Origin: an uncultured Acidobacteriaceae bacterium
Lineage (GTDB): Bacteria > Acidobacteriota > Terriglobia > Terriglobales > Acidobacteriaceae
DNA length: 64,000 nt
Assembly: GCA_903904755.1 (NCBI GenBank)
Contig: CAIVDV010000013.1
Coordinates: forward strand, 62,001 to 126,000
Direction: 5' to 3'
Shown here: positions 57,471 through 64,000 of the stretch, in pieces
How the letters are laid out: the number at the start of each line of letters is the position of its first letter
Position numbering within the stretch: position 1 is the first letter of the stretch
Notes under the pieces: generated by a model
What the model was told of the DNA's origin: nothing
Database searches by the model: none
The model's input: only the letters and a program-made list of their open reading frames with translations
Made by a program: the position numbers and the translations under genes

Positions 57471-57503
57471 GAGCCCCCGGAGTAAACCCCGGGGGCTTTT
57501 TTG
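57471..57503 (+). terminator. Rho-independent terminator of the NHL/Ig gene
   Basis: AGCCCCCGG-AGTAAACC-CCGGGGGCT followed by TTTTTT: a 9-bp perfect stem with T-run 25 nt after the stop, between convergent genes. Confidence 0.9.
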
Positions 57504-57517
57504 TGACCGGGATTGGA

Positions 57518-58939
57518 TCACTTCCCAATGCAGAACGTCGCAAATATCAGATTCAGCACGTCGTCCGCAGTCGTCTGCCCCGTCAGCCCATCCAGCGCCC
57601 ACAGGCTCCGGTACAGGTCCAGCAGCACCATCTCGTGCGGTATCGACTCCTGCACCGCAGCCCGCGCCGACGCCATCCCATCCACCGCCGTCGTCACCGC
57701 CTGGTAGTGCCGCAAACTCGTCAGCATGCCCGGCTCTGCCGCCGCGCCCCCCGTCGCCAATCGCACAATCGCCCGCCGCAAAGCATCAATCCCCGCCCCC
57801 GTCACGGCCGACGTCCGAATCGATTCGAAGCCCTCCGCCAACACGCTCTCCGTCGCCCCAGGCAGGTCGCACTTGTTCGCCGCCACCACCACCGGCCGCC
57901 CCGCCAGCGACTCCATCAGCCGCACATCTTCCCGGTGTACCGGCAGCGAGCTGTCCACCACCACCACCACAATCGCCGCATCTGCCAGCGCCTCCCGGCT
58001 CCGCACAATCCCCAACTGCTCCACCGCATCAATCGCCGGATGGCTGGAATCCTCCGGCGCATCCCGCAGCCCCGCCGTATCCACCAGCTCCAGCGGAATC
58101 CCATCCAGCGCAATCCGCTCGGAAACCGTATCCCGCGTCGTCCCCGGAATCGGCGTCACAATCGCACGGTCCCGCTCCACCAGCGCATTGAACAGCGAAC
58201 TCTTCCCCGCATTCGGGCGGCCCACAATCGCCAGCGTCAGCCCATCGTGCAGCACACGCCCCCGCGCAAACGTCCCCTCCAGCGCCCGCAGCGGCTCTTC
58301 CACCGCAGCAATCCGCCCCAGAATCTCCGCATCCGCCGCCACGGAAAGATCGTCCTCGGCAAAATCAATCCCCGCCTCCAGCAGCGCAATCAGCTCCAGC
58401 AACTGCCCCTTCACCGGCTGCACCCGCCGGCTCAGCGCCCCGCCCAGTTGGCTCGCCGCCTGCCGCGCCTGCGCCAGCGTCTGCGCGTCTATCAGGTCCC
58501 TCACCGCTTCCGCCTGCGTCAAATCCAGCCGCCCGGCAAGAAATGCCCGCTGCGTAAACTCCCCCGCATGCGCCAGCCGTGCTCCCAGCCCAATCGCCCG
58601 CCGCAGCAGCAAATCCAGCACCACCGGCGAACCATGCGCCGCAATCTCAACCAGGTCCTCAGTCGTGTACGAGTGCGGCGCGGCAAAAAACGTAACCAGC
58701 GCCTCGTCAATCCGCTCCGCCCCTGCTTCCGCCTCAGGGTCAATCACATCGGCCAACCGCGGCCTGCCCGCTACCAGCGGCCCTCGCAGTCGCAGGAGTT
58801 GCGCGGAAATCGACGCCGCCTCCGGCCCGCTCAGCCGCACAATTCCAATCCCGCCCCGCCCCGGAGGCGTGGAAATCGCCGCAATCGTCTCCACCACACC
58901 AGGGTCGGCATGCGACGGCACGGAATGGAACTCATCCAT
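57518..58939 (-). CDS. mnmE: tRNA uridine-5-carboxymethylaminomethyl modification GTPase MnmE
   Basis: 473 residues. Together with MnmG it modifies U34 of tRNAs reading NNA/NNG codons. Seen: N-terminal folate-binding domain (TIAAISTPPGRGGIGIVRLSG, AAPHSYTTEDLVEIAAHGSPVVL, HAGEFTQRAFLAGRLDLTQAEAVRDLIDA), then the G domain inserted in the helical domain with GRPNAGKSS, GTTRD, DTAGLRD and NKCD. The catalytic C-terminus is CIGK. ATG 58939 is chosen with GAGG about 7 nt upstream; ATG 58945 is also in frame. mnmG is not in the window. Confidence 0.95.
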   Translation of the reverse strand: MDEFHSVPSHADPGVVETIAAISTPPGRGGIGIVRLSGPEAASISAQLLRLRGPLVAGRPRLADVIDPEAEAGAERIDEALVTFFAAPHSYTTEDLVEIAAHGSPVVLDLLLRRAIGLGARLAHAGEFTQRAFLAGRLDLTQAEAVRDLIDAQTLAQARQAASQLGGALSRRVQPVKGQLLELIALLEAGIDFAEDDLSVAADAEILGRIAAVEEPLRALEGTFARGRVLHDGLTLAIVGRPNAGKSSLFNALVERDRAIVTPIPGTTRDTVSERIALDGIPLELVDTAGLRDAPEDSSHPAIDAVEQLGIVRSREALADAAIVVVVVDSSLPVHREDVRLMESLAGRPVVVAANKCDLPGATESVLAEGFESIRTSAVTGAGIDALRRAIVRLATGGAAAEPGMLTSLRHYQAVTTAVDGMASARAAVQESIPHEMVLLDLYRSLWALDGLTGQTTADDVLNLIFATFCIGK

Positions 58940-59062
58940 TGGCATCCTCACTATTGTAGGCAAACCATCCCCCGCACTCCCCGCCCAGCAGGAACTCCCC
59001 CTCTCCCTTCCCCGTACATTACCCTTGAAGTTGGCGGTCAAGCCCAAAAAGGCAGAGGTGCA

Positions 59063-59821
59063 ATGAAGGCAACAGCGTTGGAGTTTCGGTTTCGGCTTTG
59101 GATTATCGTCGCGGTCATCGCGCTCGGCTTCTGGGCCCCCTGGATTGAGCCCCTCGCCCTCGGCACCCGAACCACCACCTGGCTCTGGCTCGGCTTCCAG
59201 CTCAGCTCCCTCCACATCACCCAGACCTCCGGCATCGTCCTCGTCACCTGGCTCGCCATCGCCCTCGCCGCCATCGGTGCCTGGCTCCGCCTCTGGGGCA
59301 CAGCCACCCTCGGCACCGGCACCGTCAACCACGGCCAACTTCAGGCCCCTGGCGTCGCCGCAGACGGTCCCTACCGCTACCTCCGCAACCCCCTCTACCT
59401 CGGCACCACCTTCATGGTTGCGGCCATCGCCGTCGTCATGCCCCCCACCGGCGCGCTCTTCACGCTCCTCTTCCTGGGCATCTTTCAATTCCGCCTCATC
59501 CTGGCCGAGGAAGCCTTCCTCTCCGCCCGCCTTGGCGAGCCCTACATCGCCTATCTCCGCGCCGTCCCCCGCTACCTGCCGCTGCTTCGCACCCCAATCG
59601 CAAAGACGCCTGCCCAGCTCCATTGGGGCTCCGCCATCCTCAGCGAGCTCATGGCTGTCGGAACCCTCATCTCCTTCGCCACGCTTAGTTGGCAATTCAA
59701 TTCGGAACTCATTCAGCGCGCTCTGATGGTCAGCCTCGGTGCCAGCCTGATCGGACGCGCAATGCTGCCCGCCAAATCAGAGCCAGACCACCTCGCCACG
59801 GGCTCTCCCCAAAACCGCTAA
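59063..59821 (+). CDS. Isoprenylcysteine carboxyl methyltransferase (ICMT/PEMT-like) membrane protein
   Basis: 252 residues with about 5-6 membrane segments. The ICMT/PEMT signature [20 protein letters not shown] is followed by [28 protein letters not shown], the E-E and R-x-R/Y pattern that binds S-adenosylmethionine in this fold. In bacteria these methyltransferases modify phospholipids or other small molecules; the substrate is unknown. ATG 59063 is after GAGGTGCA. It converges with the chemoreceptor gene with a 4-bp overlap of stop codons. Confidence 0.85.
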   Translation: MKATALEFRFRLWIIVAVIALGFWAPWIEPLALGTRTTTWLWLGFQLSSLHITQTSGIVLVTWLAIALAAIGAWLRLWGTATLGTGTVNHGQLQAPGVAADGPYRYLRNPLYLGTTFMVAAIAVVMPPTGALFTLLFLGIFQFRLILAEEAFLSARLGEPYIAYLRAVPRYLPLLRTPIAKTPAQLHWGSAILSELMAVGTLISFATLSWQFNSELIQRALMVSLGASLIGRAMLPAKSEPDHLATGSPQNR

Positions 59822-60903
59822 TCCGACAACCGGGCCAGGCAACCAATCACCTGCAGACTGGCCATCTCCATTTGCGCCACCGCCTGAATCGCTCCTGGAA
59901 AATCCCCGCCGGCCTTGGCTTGCAACGCCCGCACCGCCGCATCGTGAACCGTTCGATGCGGCTGCTCCAGCTCCCGGAACCCCGCCCGGTGGGAAAAACT
60001 CTGCTTCCCCATACCCTCGTAATACCACTTCCCCAACCGACACTCCTGGCTCGAAGCAAATTTCTCCTCCCCGTCCTGCGAGATCCCCAGCAGTACCTGG
60101 TACACCCGAAACTTGAAAATCAGGTGATCCACCTTCGCCAGCTCGCAGAAGCCGCTCAGCGATACCCGCTCCATCGCCGACTCAATCCGCTCCGACATCC
60201 CGTTCAACTCCGTCACCGACCTGGATGCCTCTTCACCCTGTCGGCTCGCATCCGTCGCCAGCGTCGCCAGGCTTTGCATCTGCTTGCTCGAATTGGAACT
60301 GCTCATCCGAATTGCCTGCACCAGCTGCGCAATCTCCGCCGTTGCATTCGTCGTCCGCTCAGCCAGCTTCCGCACCTCGCTCGCCACCACCGCAAACCCG
60401 CGACCATGTTCCCCGGCTCGCGCCGCTTCAATCGCCGCATTCAGCGCCAGCAAATTTGTCTGCTCCGCCACTTCCCGAATCAGCTGCAGAATGCTCCCCA
60501 CCTGCTGCGCCCGGTCGTCCAGCTCTGTCAGTTGCGACGCCTGCTGCTGAGATGCTCGCGAAAGCTTCCCCAAATCGCCCGAGATGCTGGTCACCACCTT
60601 TGCACTCGCGCATGCCATGGACTGCGCCTGAATCGCCAGGTCCGTCTCGTCCCGCAAATGCGTCGACATCGTACCCAGCGACTGCTGCGTCTCCCCAAGA
60701 GACCGCGCAAACGATCCCAGTTGCTCAAACAGCAGCCGATGATGATGCACCTCTTCTTCCAGCACACGAATCCGTTCCCGCTGCCCCTGCTGGTACTCCA
60801 GCGAAGCCCGCTCGCCGGCAGCAAAAGCAACTTCCTCCGGATCGGATTGTGGCCGCGCCGGAACACCCGCCGGCTTGGACTGCGACATCTGCCAAAAACT
60901 CAT
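59818..60903 (-). CDS. Soluble chemoreceptor with C-terminal CZB domain
   Basis: 361 residues, no membrane helix and no large sensor domain. A coiled-coil N-terminus leads into the methyl-accepting signalling hairpin tip [43 protein letters not shown]. The C-terminus is a CZB (chemoreceptor zinc-binding) domain, with [50 protein letters not shown] providing Cys/His ligands. By analogy it senses zinc or oxidants through zinc release. No che genes are adjacent. ATG 60903 (MSFWQMSQS) has GAGGG upstream; the longer frame adds no conserved sequence. Confidence 0.88.
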   Translation of the reverse strand: MSFWQMSQSKPAGVPARPQSDPEEVAFAAGERASLEYQQGQRERIRVLEEEVHHHRLLFEQLGSFARSLGETQQSLGTMSTHLRDETDLAIQAQSMACASAKVVTSISGDLGKLSRASQQQASQLTELDDRAQQVGSILQLIREVAEQTNLLALNAAIEAARAGEHGRGFAVVASEVRKLAERTTNATAEIAQLVQAIRMSSSNSSKQMQSLATLATDASRQGEEASRSVTELNGMSERIESAMERVSLSGFCELAKVDHLIFKFRVYQVLLGISQDGEEKFASSQECRLGKWYYEGMGKQSFSHRAGFRELEQPHRTVHDAAVRALQAKAGGDFPGAIQAVAQMEMASLQVIGCLARLSD

Positions 60904-61078
60904 GGAGGCCCTCTTCGGTGCGCAATCTCCCCGCCCCTCGCAGCACAATGCAAACCCGGCTGAAGGAGATTTGAGAACGCATTACCTCTCGCATATCGGC
61001 AGAGTACGGCAAAACTGCACCCAACCAGGCAAGTTTCGCCTCCACCCGCTTCCGCCATCCCCAACCCTCCCAAACGCA

Positions 61079-61110
61079 AACAGGGGAAGAGCCTTCGCTC
61101 TTCCCCTGTT
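61079..61110 (-). terminator. Rho-independent terminator of the HU gene
   Basis: AACAGGGGAAGAG-CGAAGG-CTCTTCCCCTGTT on the - strand: a 13-bp perfect stem followed by TGCG; T-run is only two to three bases. It lies 35 nt after the HU stop. Confidence 0.75.
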
Positions 61111-61144
61111 CTCTGTCCAGATCACCGGGCGCACCCGGCTGAAA

Positions 61145-61441
61145 CTACTTCTTCACCGGCGCGATCGCGTCCTTGGCGGCCTTGGCAACGCGGAACTTGA
61201 CCACGGTCTTCGCCTTGATCTTGATGGCGGCGCCCGTCTGGGGGTTGCGGCCCACGCGAGCCTTGCGCTCTGCCTTGACCAGACGGCCAATGCCGGGGAT
61301 GACGAAAAGACCATTCTTTTTGGTCTCCTTCACCGCGGTCTCTGAAAGCAAATCCAGGAATGCGGCAACTTGCTTGTTGGTGAGTTCGAGCTTCTCGGCC
61401 AGTTGGCGGATAAGCGCTGTTTTGGTAAGTCCTGCAGCCAT
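61145..61441 (-). CDS. hup: HU-family nucleoid protein
   Basis: 98 residues. Non-specific DNA-bending protein that organises the nucleoid. Seen: TKTALIRQLAEKLELTNKQVAAFLDLLSETAVKE, KNGLFVIPGIGRLVKAERKARVGRNPQTGAAIKI, and Lys-rich C-terminus. The arm motif RNPQTG is intact. ATG 61441 has GGAGGAAA upstream. Codons are strongly C-ending, a sign of high expression. The longer upstream frame from 61600 is not real. Confidence 0.93.
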   Translation of the reverse strand: MAAGLTKTALIRQLAEKLELTNKQVAAFLDLLSETAVKETKKNGLFVIPGIGRLVKAERKARVGRNPQTGAAIKIKAKTVVKFRVAKAAKDAIAPVKK

Positions 61442-61686
61442 GTGTGTTTCCTCCGTTTGCCCTATTGGGCCAAAATCGTTGCCAGGGTTGCCATCGCATT
61501 TCTTCCCCGTTGCGAATCCCGCGCCAGGCAACGCGCGCGGTTCGCAGAACACGATAATCGTCAGTGTTGACGCGGGTACAAAGCAACCTACCGCTCCCAA
61601 CCTTGCGACTTTCCATGGCGCGGTGTCAACCTGAAAAGCCGATTTTCCACAGGAAATTTGCGGTTTCCCTCAGGAAACACCCGCTT

Positions 61687-62472
61687 TTACCGGGTTTTTG
61701 CGGGTTTTACCCCTCCTGAAAGCCCAAAAATCAAGGGTTTCCGGGGCTTCAGGCTCTCCACAATCGGCCCATTCAGCAGACCCACCAACGGCGCCGCCAG
61801 CCGAAAATGCCGCACGATGTTTTCCGCCAGCCCCGGCTCCAGCGCCGCCTCCGCCGGCAACGTTCGAGACACACCCCACTGCCGGCACCGGATCAAATCC
61901 ATCCCCGCATGCTCCGCCGGGAACCCCGTCGGCGGCCGCGTCAGCGCATTCCCCTCGAACAGCTCAAAGTGCTTCCGCAGCGCCTCCCCCTCCAGCTCCG
62001 CCCGCAACTCCCCGTGATGCTCCAGCAGCCAGTGACGTATCGCCGCCAACTGCTCCTTCTCCGGCATATACGCCCCCGCCGCCAGAATCACCTCCGTCGG
62101 CGAAATATGAAAGTAGAACCCAGCCCCCGAGGTCTTCTCCAGCGCCCCATGCGCCCACCACGCCGCCACATGCTCCTTGTATGGCCGCTTGTCGTTCGAG
62201 AAGCGCGTATCCCGGTAAATCCTGAAAAACGACTTCTCCGCCGGCCGCACATGCTCCGGCGCAAACTCCAGCATCGCGTTCGTCACATGCCGGATAATCC
62301 CCAGCATCGGCTGCTTCACCTCCGCCTCATACGCCGCCTTGTTCGCCAGGAACCACTCCCGCGCCTCCACCGGATCCCTCCGGTTGGCACGAACCAGCGC
62401 ACGCAGATACGTCATCGCAGCCGGCCGCAAATGCAGCTGGCCCTCGGGGGAAGTTTTCACACTTTTCGCCAT
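61687..62472 (-). CDS. DUF2461-family protein
   Basis: 261 residues. Matches the DUF2461/TIGR02453 family: TYLRALVRANRRDPVEAREWFLANKAAYE, KSFFRIYRDTRFSNDKRPYKEHVAAWW, GAGFYFHISPTEVILAAGAYMPEKEQLAAIR and FELFEGNALTRPPTGFPAEHAGMDLIRCRQWGVSR. A cytosolic protein of unknown function. ATG 62472 begins MAKSVKTSPE. A dispersed repeat lies directly upstream. Confidence 0.87.
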   Translation of the reverse strand: MAKSVKTSPEGQLHLRPAAMTYLRALVRANRRDPVEAREWFLANKAAYEAEVKQPMLGIIRHVTNAMLEFAPEHVRPAEKSFFRIYRDTRFSNDKRPYKEHVAAWWAHGALEKTSGAGFYFHISPTEVILAAGAYMPEKEQLAAIRHWLLEHHGELRAELEGEALRKHFELFEGNALTRPPTGFPAEHAGMDLIRCRQWGVSRTLPAEAALEPGLAENIVRHFRLAAPLVGLLNGPIVESLKPRKPLIFGLSGGVKPAKTR

Positions 62473-62500
62473 ACGAACTGAAGTCTAGCAGCGCCCAGCT

Positions 62501-62596
62501 GTCCCGCGCCGCAGGCGCAGCGTAGGTTAGCCCAGTGCGTCAGCGCTGGGTAAGCGCAACCACCCCTGCCCCGGAGTCCCGGAGGGACAGCGCCCG
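62501..62596. repeat. Composite palindromic repeat, copy 2
   Basis: The same two blocks as at 48926-49026: CGCCGCAGGCGCAGCGT-GGTTAGCCCAG with hairpin CCCAGTGCGTCAGCGCTGGG, then GGAGTCCCGGAGGGACAGCGCCC. It fills most of the 200-bp gap between DUF2461 and ruvA. Confidence 0.85.
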
Positions 62597-62672
62597 GCAA
62601 TCCCACCCAACCCTTGCTTCAGATACAACGGGCGAGAATCCGGCCACCCGCTTCCCGCTGCTTTCTCTCCCC

Positions 62673-63266
62673 CTACCGAATCACCTTCAGCGCCGCCCGG
62701 AACAAATCATCAAAGTTCTCCGCCACCGCCGGCTCCTTCGTCACCGCATGTTCCACAGCCTTCTCCGCCGCCAGCCGCTGATACCCCAAATTCGTCAGCG
62801 CGCTCAGCACATCCTCCACCGCCGCGCCCAGCACCTGCGCCACCGCCACCGGAGCCGCCGCAAAGTCATCCAGCTTGTCCTTCAGCTCCAGCACCAGCCG
62901 CTCCGCCAGCTTCTTCCCCACTCCCGGAATCCGCACCAGTTGCGCATGGTCCTGCGACCGTATCGCCGCCACCGCCCGCTCTGCGGACAGCCCGCTCAGC
63001 AGCTTGATCGCCAGCTTCGGCCCCACCCCGCTCACCGTAATCAGCCGCTCAAACAGACGCTTCTCGTCCCGGTCCAGGAAGCCGAACAGCGCAATCTGGT
63101 CCTCGGAAACCTGCGTATGCACAAACAGCGCCGCCTCCTGGCCCACCGCGCCCAGCGCCGTAAATGTCGGCACAGAAATGGTCACGTCATACCCCACCCC
63201 GCCGCACTCCAATATGACCTGGCCGGGCTGTTTGTCGATGAGCTTGCCGCGCAGATGTGCAATCAC
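62673..63266 (-). CDS. ruvA: Holliday junction branch-migration protein RuvA
   Basis: 197 residues. Binds the four-way junction as a tetramer and loads RuvB. Seen: N-terminal OB fold (IAHLRGKLIDKQPGQVILECGGVGYDV), two helix-hairpin-helix motifs (TVSGVGPKLAIKLLSGL and RIPGVGKKLAERLVLELKDKL) and the C-terminal RuvB-binding domain VEDVLSALTNLGYQRLAAEKAVEHAV. The start is GTG 63266 (VIAHLRGKL). ruvB and ruvC are not adjacent. The long frame upstream to 63926 is an artefact of high GC. Confidence 0.95.
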   Translation of the reverse strand: MIAHLRGKLIDKQPGQVILECGGVGYDVTISVPTFTALGAVGQEAALFVHTQVSEDQIALFGFLDRDEKRLFERLITVSGVGPKLAIKLLSGLSAERAVAAIRSQDHAQLVRIPGVGKKLAERLVLELKDKLDDFAAAPVAVAQVLGAAVEDVLSALTNLGYQRLAAEKAVEHAVTKEPAVAENFDDLFRAALKVIR

Positions 63267-63557
63267 TGTTTCGGTCCTCTGGCTTCGAAGTCTATGGGAG
63301 CGATAATACCGCGCCGGATGACCTTTGGGCCCAGCGCGCGTCCACCACTCCGTAAGGCACTCCACCGGATTCCGCTCCAACTCCCCGCAATTCCCTTGCG
63401 GAAACGCCCCGGCACCCGGCAGAAACTCACCGGCAACGCCGCGAAATCGGCCAAAGGCAGGCTCCGGGGTGTGCCAGGCGCGGTTGGGCCGGATACAATG
63501 AAGGTTCAGGCTGCGTTCAGTGCGGCCACAGATTCCGAAGGCAGAGGTTGGCAGCGG
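63267..63557. other. Divergent spacer, ruvA / Ig-repeat gene
   Basis: 291 bp. GGATACAATGAAGG at 63491 contains a -10-like TACAAT. No terminator, repeat or RNA gene was recognised. Confidence 0.4.
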
Positions 63558-64000
63558 GTGAGCAAGAAGATTTGGGTGCGTCGCACGGCGCAGACAGCAA
63601 TGGCGTTGGCGCTGGTAGCGGGTTTCTCCGCAATGGCGAATGCACAGGCACGGACGCACACCACTCTCACCGCCGAGACCCGCGATGTTGCCGGCAAGAC
63701 GATTGTCGGCTTCACCGGCCAGGTCACCAGCGATGACGGCTCCACGGCCACCGGCGCAGTACGACTCGTCGAAAGCGGCCACGATCTCGCCGGAACAGCG
63801 CTCGCCAACGGCGGCGAAGCTCTCTTCCTCCTCGACGGCCTCAAGCAGGGCGAACACACCATTCAGGCCGTCTATGATGGCGACGCAGACCACACCGCCT
63901 CCGTCTCTCAGGCTGTCACCCTTCATCCCATGGCCGCAGGCAGCCCCGACTTCAGCCTCGCCATCACCCCCGCATCGCTTTCCATGAAGGCTGGCAACAG
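63558..64000 (+). CDS. Secreted Ig-like-repeat protein, 5' part only
   Basis: The reading frame is open to the window end, with 147 residues visible. Positively charged start (SKKIWVRR), hydrophobic core (AMALALVAGFSAMA) and a likely cleavage after NAQA give a signal peptide. A Big_3-like Ig domain follows (GKTIVGFTGQVTSDDGSTATGAVRLVESGHDLAGTALANGG, GEHTIQAVYDGDADHTASVSQAV). It is related in type to the protein at 54938. GTG 63558 with GAGG upstream is preferred because the signal peptide starts there; an in-frame ATG at 63498 would add 20 residues. Confidence 0.75.
   Translation, partial: MSKKIWVRRTAQTAMALALVAGFSAMANAQARTHTTLTAETRDVAGKTIVGFTGQVTSDDGSTATGAVRLVESGHDLAGTALANGGEALFLLDGLKQGEHTIQAVYDGDADHTASVSQAVTLHPMAAGSPDFSLAITPASLSMKAGN

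Noticed and set aside
57503-59062. Extension of the ICMT-like methyltransferase frame by 520 residues upstream
   Set aside because: The extension is antisense to mnmE and Arg/His/Pro-rich; the methyltransferase fold begins at ATG 59063.
61640-61655. DnaA-box-like TTTTCCACA, with a related TGTGGAAAA near 7420
   Set aside because: Single near-matches, not clustered, and no dnaA/dnaN or AT-rich element nearby; not an origin.
63267-63926. Extension of the ruvA frame upstream to 417 residues
   Set aside because: It would overlap the signal-peptide gene on the + strand and has no conserved sequence; RuvA homologues are about 200 residues.

Overview
The window looks like chromosomal DNA from a free-living member of the Acidobacteriota, most likely class Terriglobia (subdivision 1). 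This is an inference from gene content. Supporting genes are a tandem pair of VWFA-type secreted proteins of the acidobacterial kind, a very large TonB-dependent receptor with an N-terminal carboxypeptidase-regulatory-like domain, NHL/Ig-repeat secreted proteins, a winged-helix-TPR membrane regulator, and dispersed short palindromic repeats between genes. The DNA is GC-rich. The + strand is C-rich over most of its length whichever strand is coding, so the - strand is probably the leading strand.

Layout. 1-9.9 kb: purH (cut by the window start), an orphan periplasmic sugar-binding lipoprotein, a dGTPase-like HD hydrolase, then on the - strand the phospholipid operon psd-pssA with a USG-1-like aspartate-semialdehyde dehydrogenase homologue, a small DUF465 protein, and the operon meaB/epimerase fusion-tsaB-rimI. 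10-18.4 kb: a 14-TM multidrug exporter, a NimA-like flavoprotein, a cystathionine gamma-synthase/lyase-type enzyme and an unusually long pyruvate:ferredoxin oxidoreductase. 18.9-31.2 kb: a 1467-residue secreted beta-propeller protein, a Uup-type ABC-F ATPase, a wHTH-TPR regulator, polyphosphate kinase and a sigma-region-4-like protein. 31.3-37.5 kb: TolC and EmrA/HlyD efflux components, a two-domain VOC protein, and nnr and tsaE. 37.5-46.5 kb: a GH30 glycosidase, a GT4 glycosyltransferase, fabI, the cell-wall operon amidase-GerMN-murI, two VWA genes and a DUF2147 protein. 46.7-54.4 kb: GTP-type PEP carboxykinase, a repeat-rich spacer, DUF2167 and a partner membrane protein, and the TonB receptor. 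54.9-64 kb: an NHL/Ig-repeat protein, mnmE, an ICMT-like methyltransferase, a soluble CZB chemoreceptor, HU, DUF2461, ruvA and the start of another Ig-repeat secreted protein.

Functional links. Central metabolism is represented by PFOR, PckG and the methylmalonyl-CoA accessory fusion. Envelope biogenesis is represented by psd/pssA, fabI, murI, the amidase, the glycosyltransferase and a TolC-EmrA pair whose natural inner-membrane partner could be the separate DHA2 pump. tRNA modification genes (tsaB, tsaE, mnmE) are scattered.

The most unusual items are the MeaB-methylmalonyl-CoA epimerase fusion, whose linker is encoded by a palindromic intergenic-type repeat; the oversized PFOR; the cysteine-less Asd homologue in the phospholipid operon; and a family of dispersed palindromes concentrated at 48.5-49.1 kb, with a second copy of one composite element at 62.5 kb. 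I see no CRISPR array, prophage, insertion sequence, tRNA or rRNA gene.
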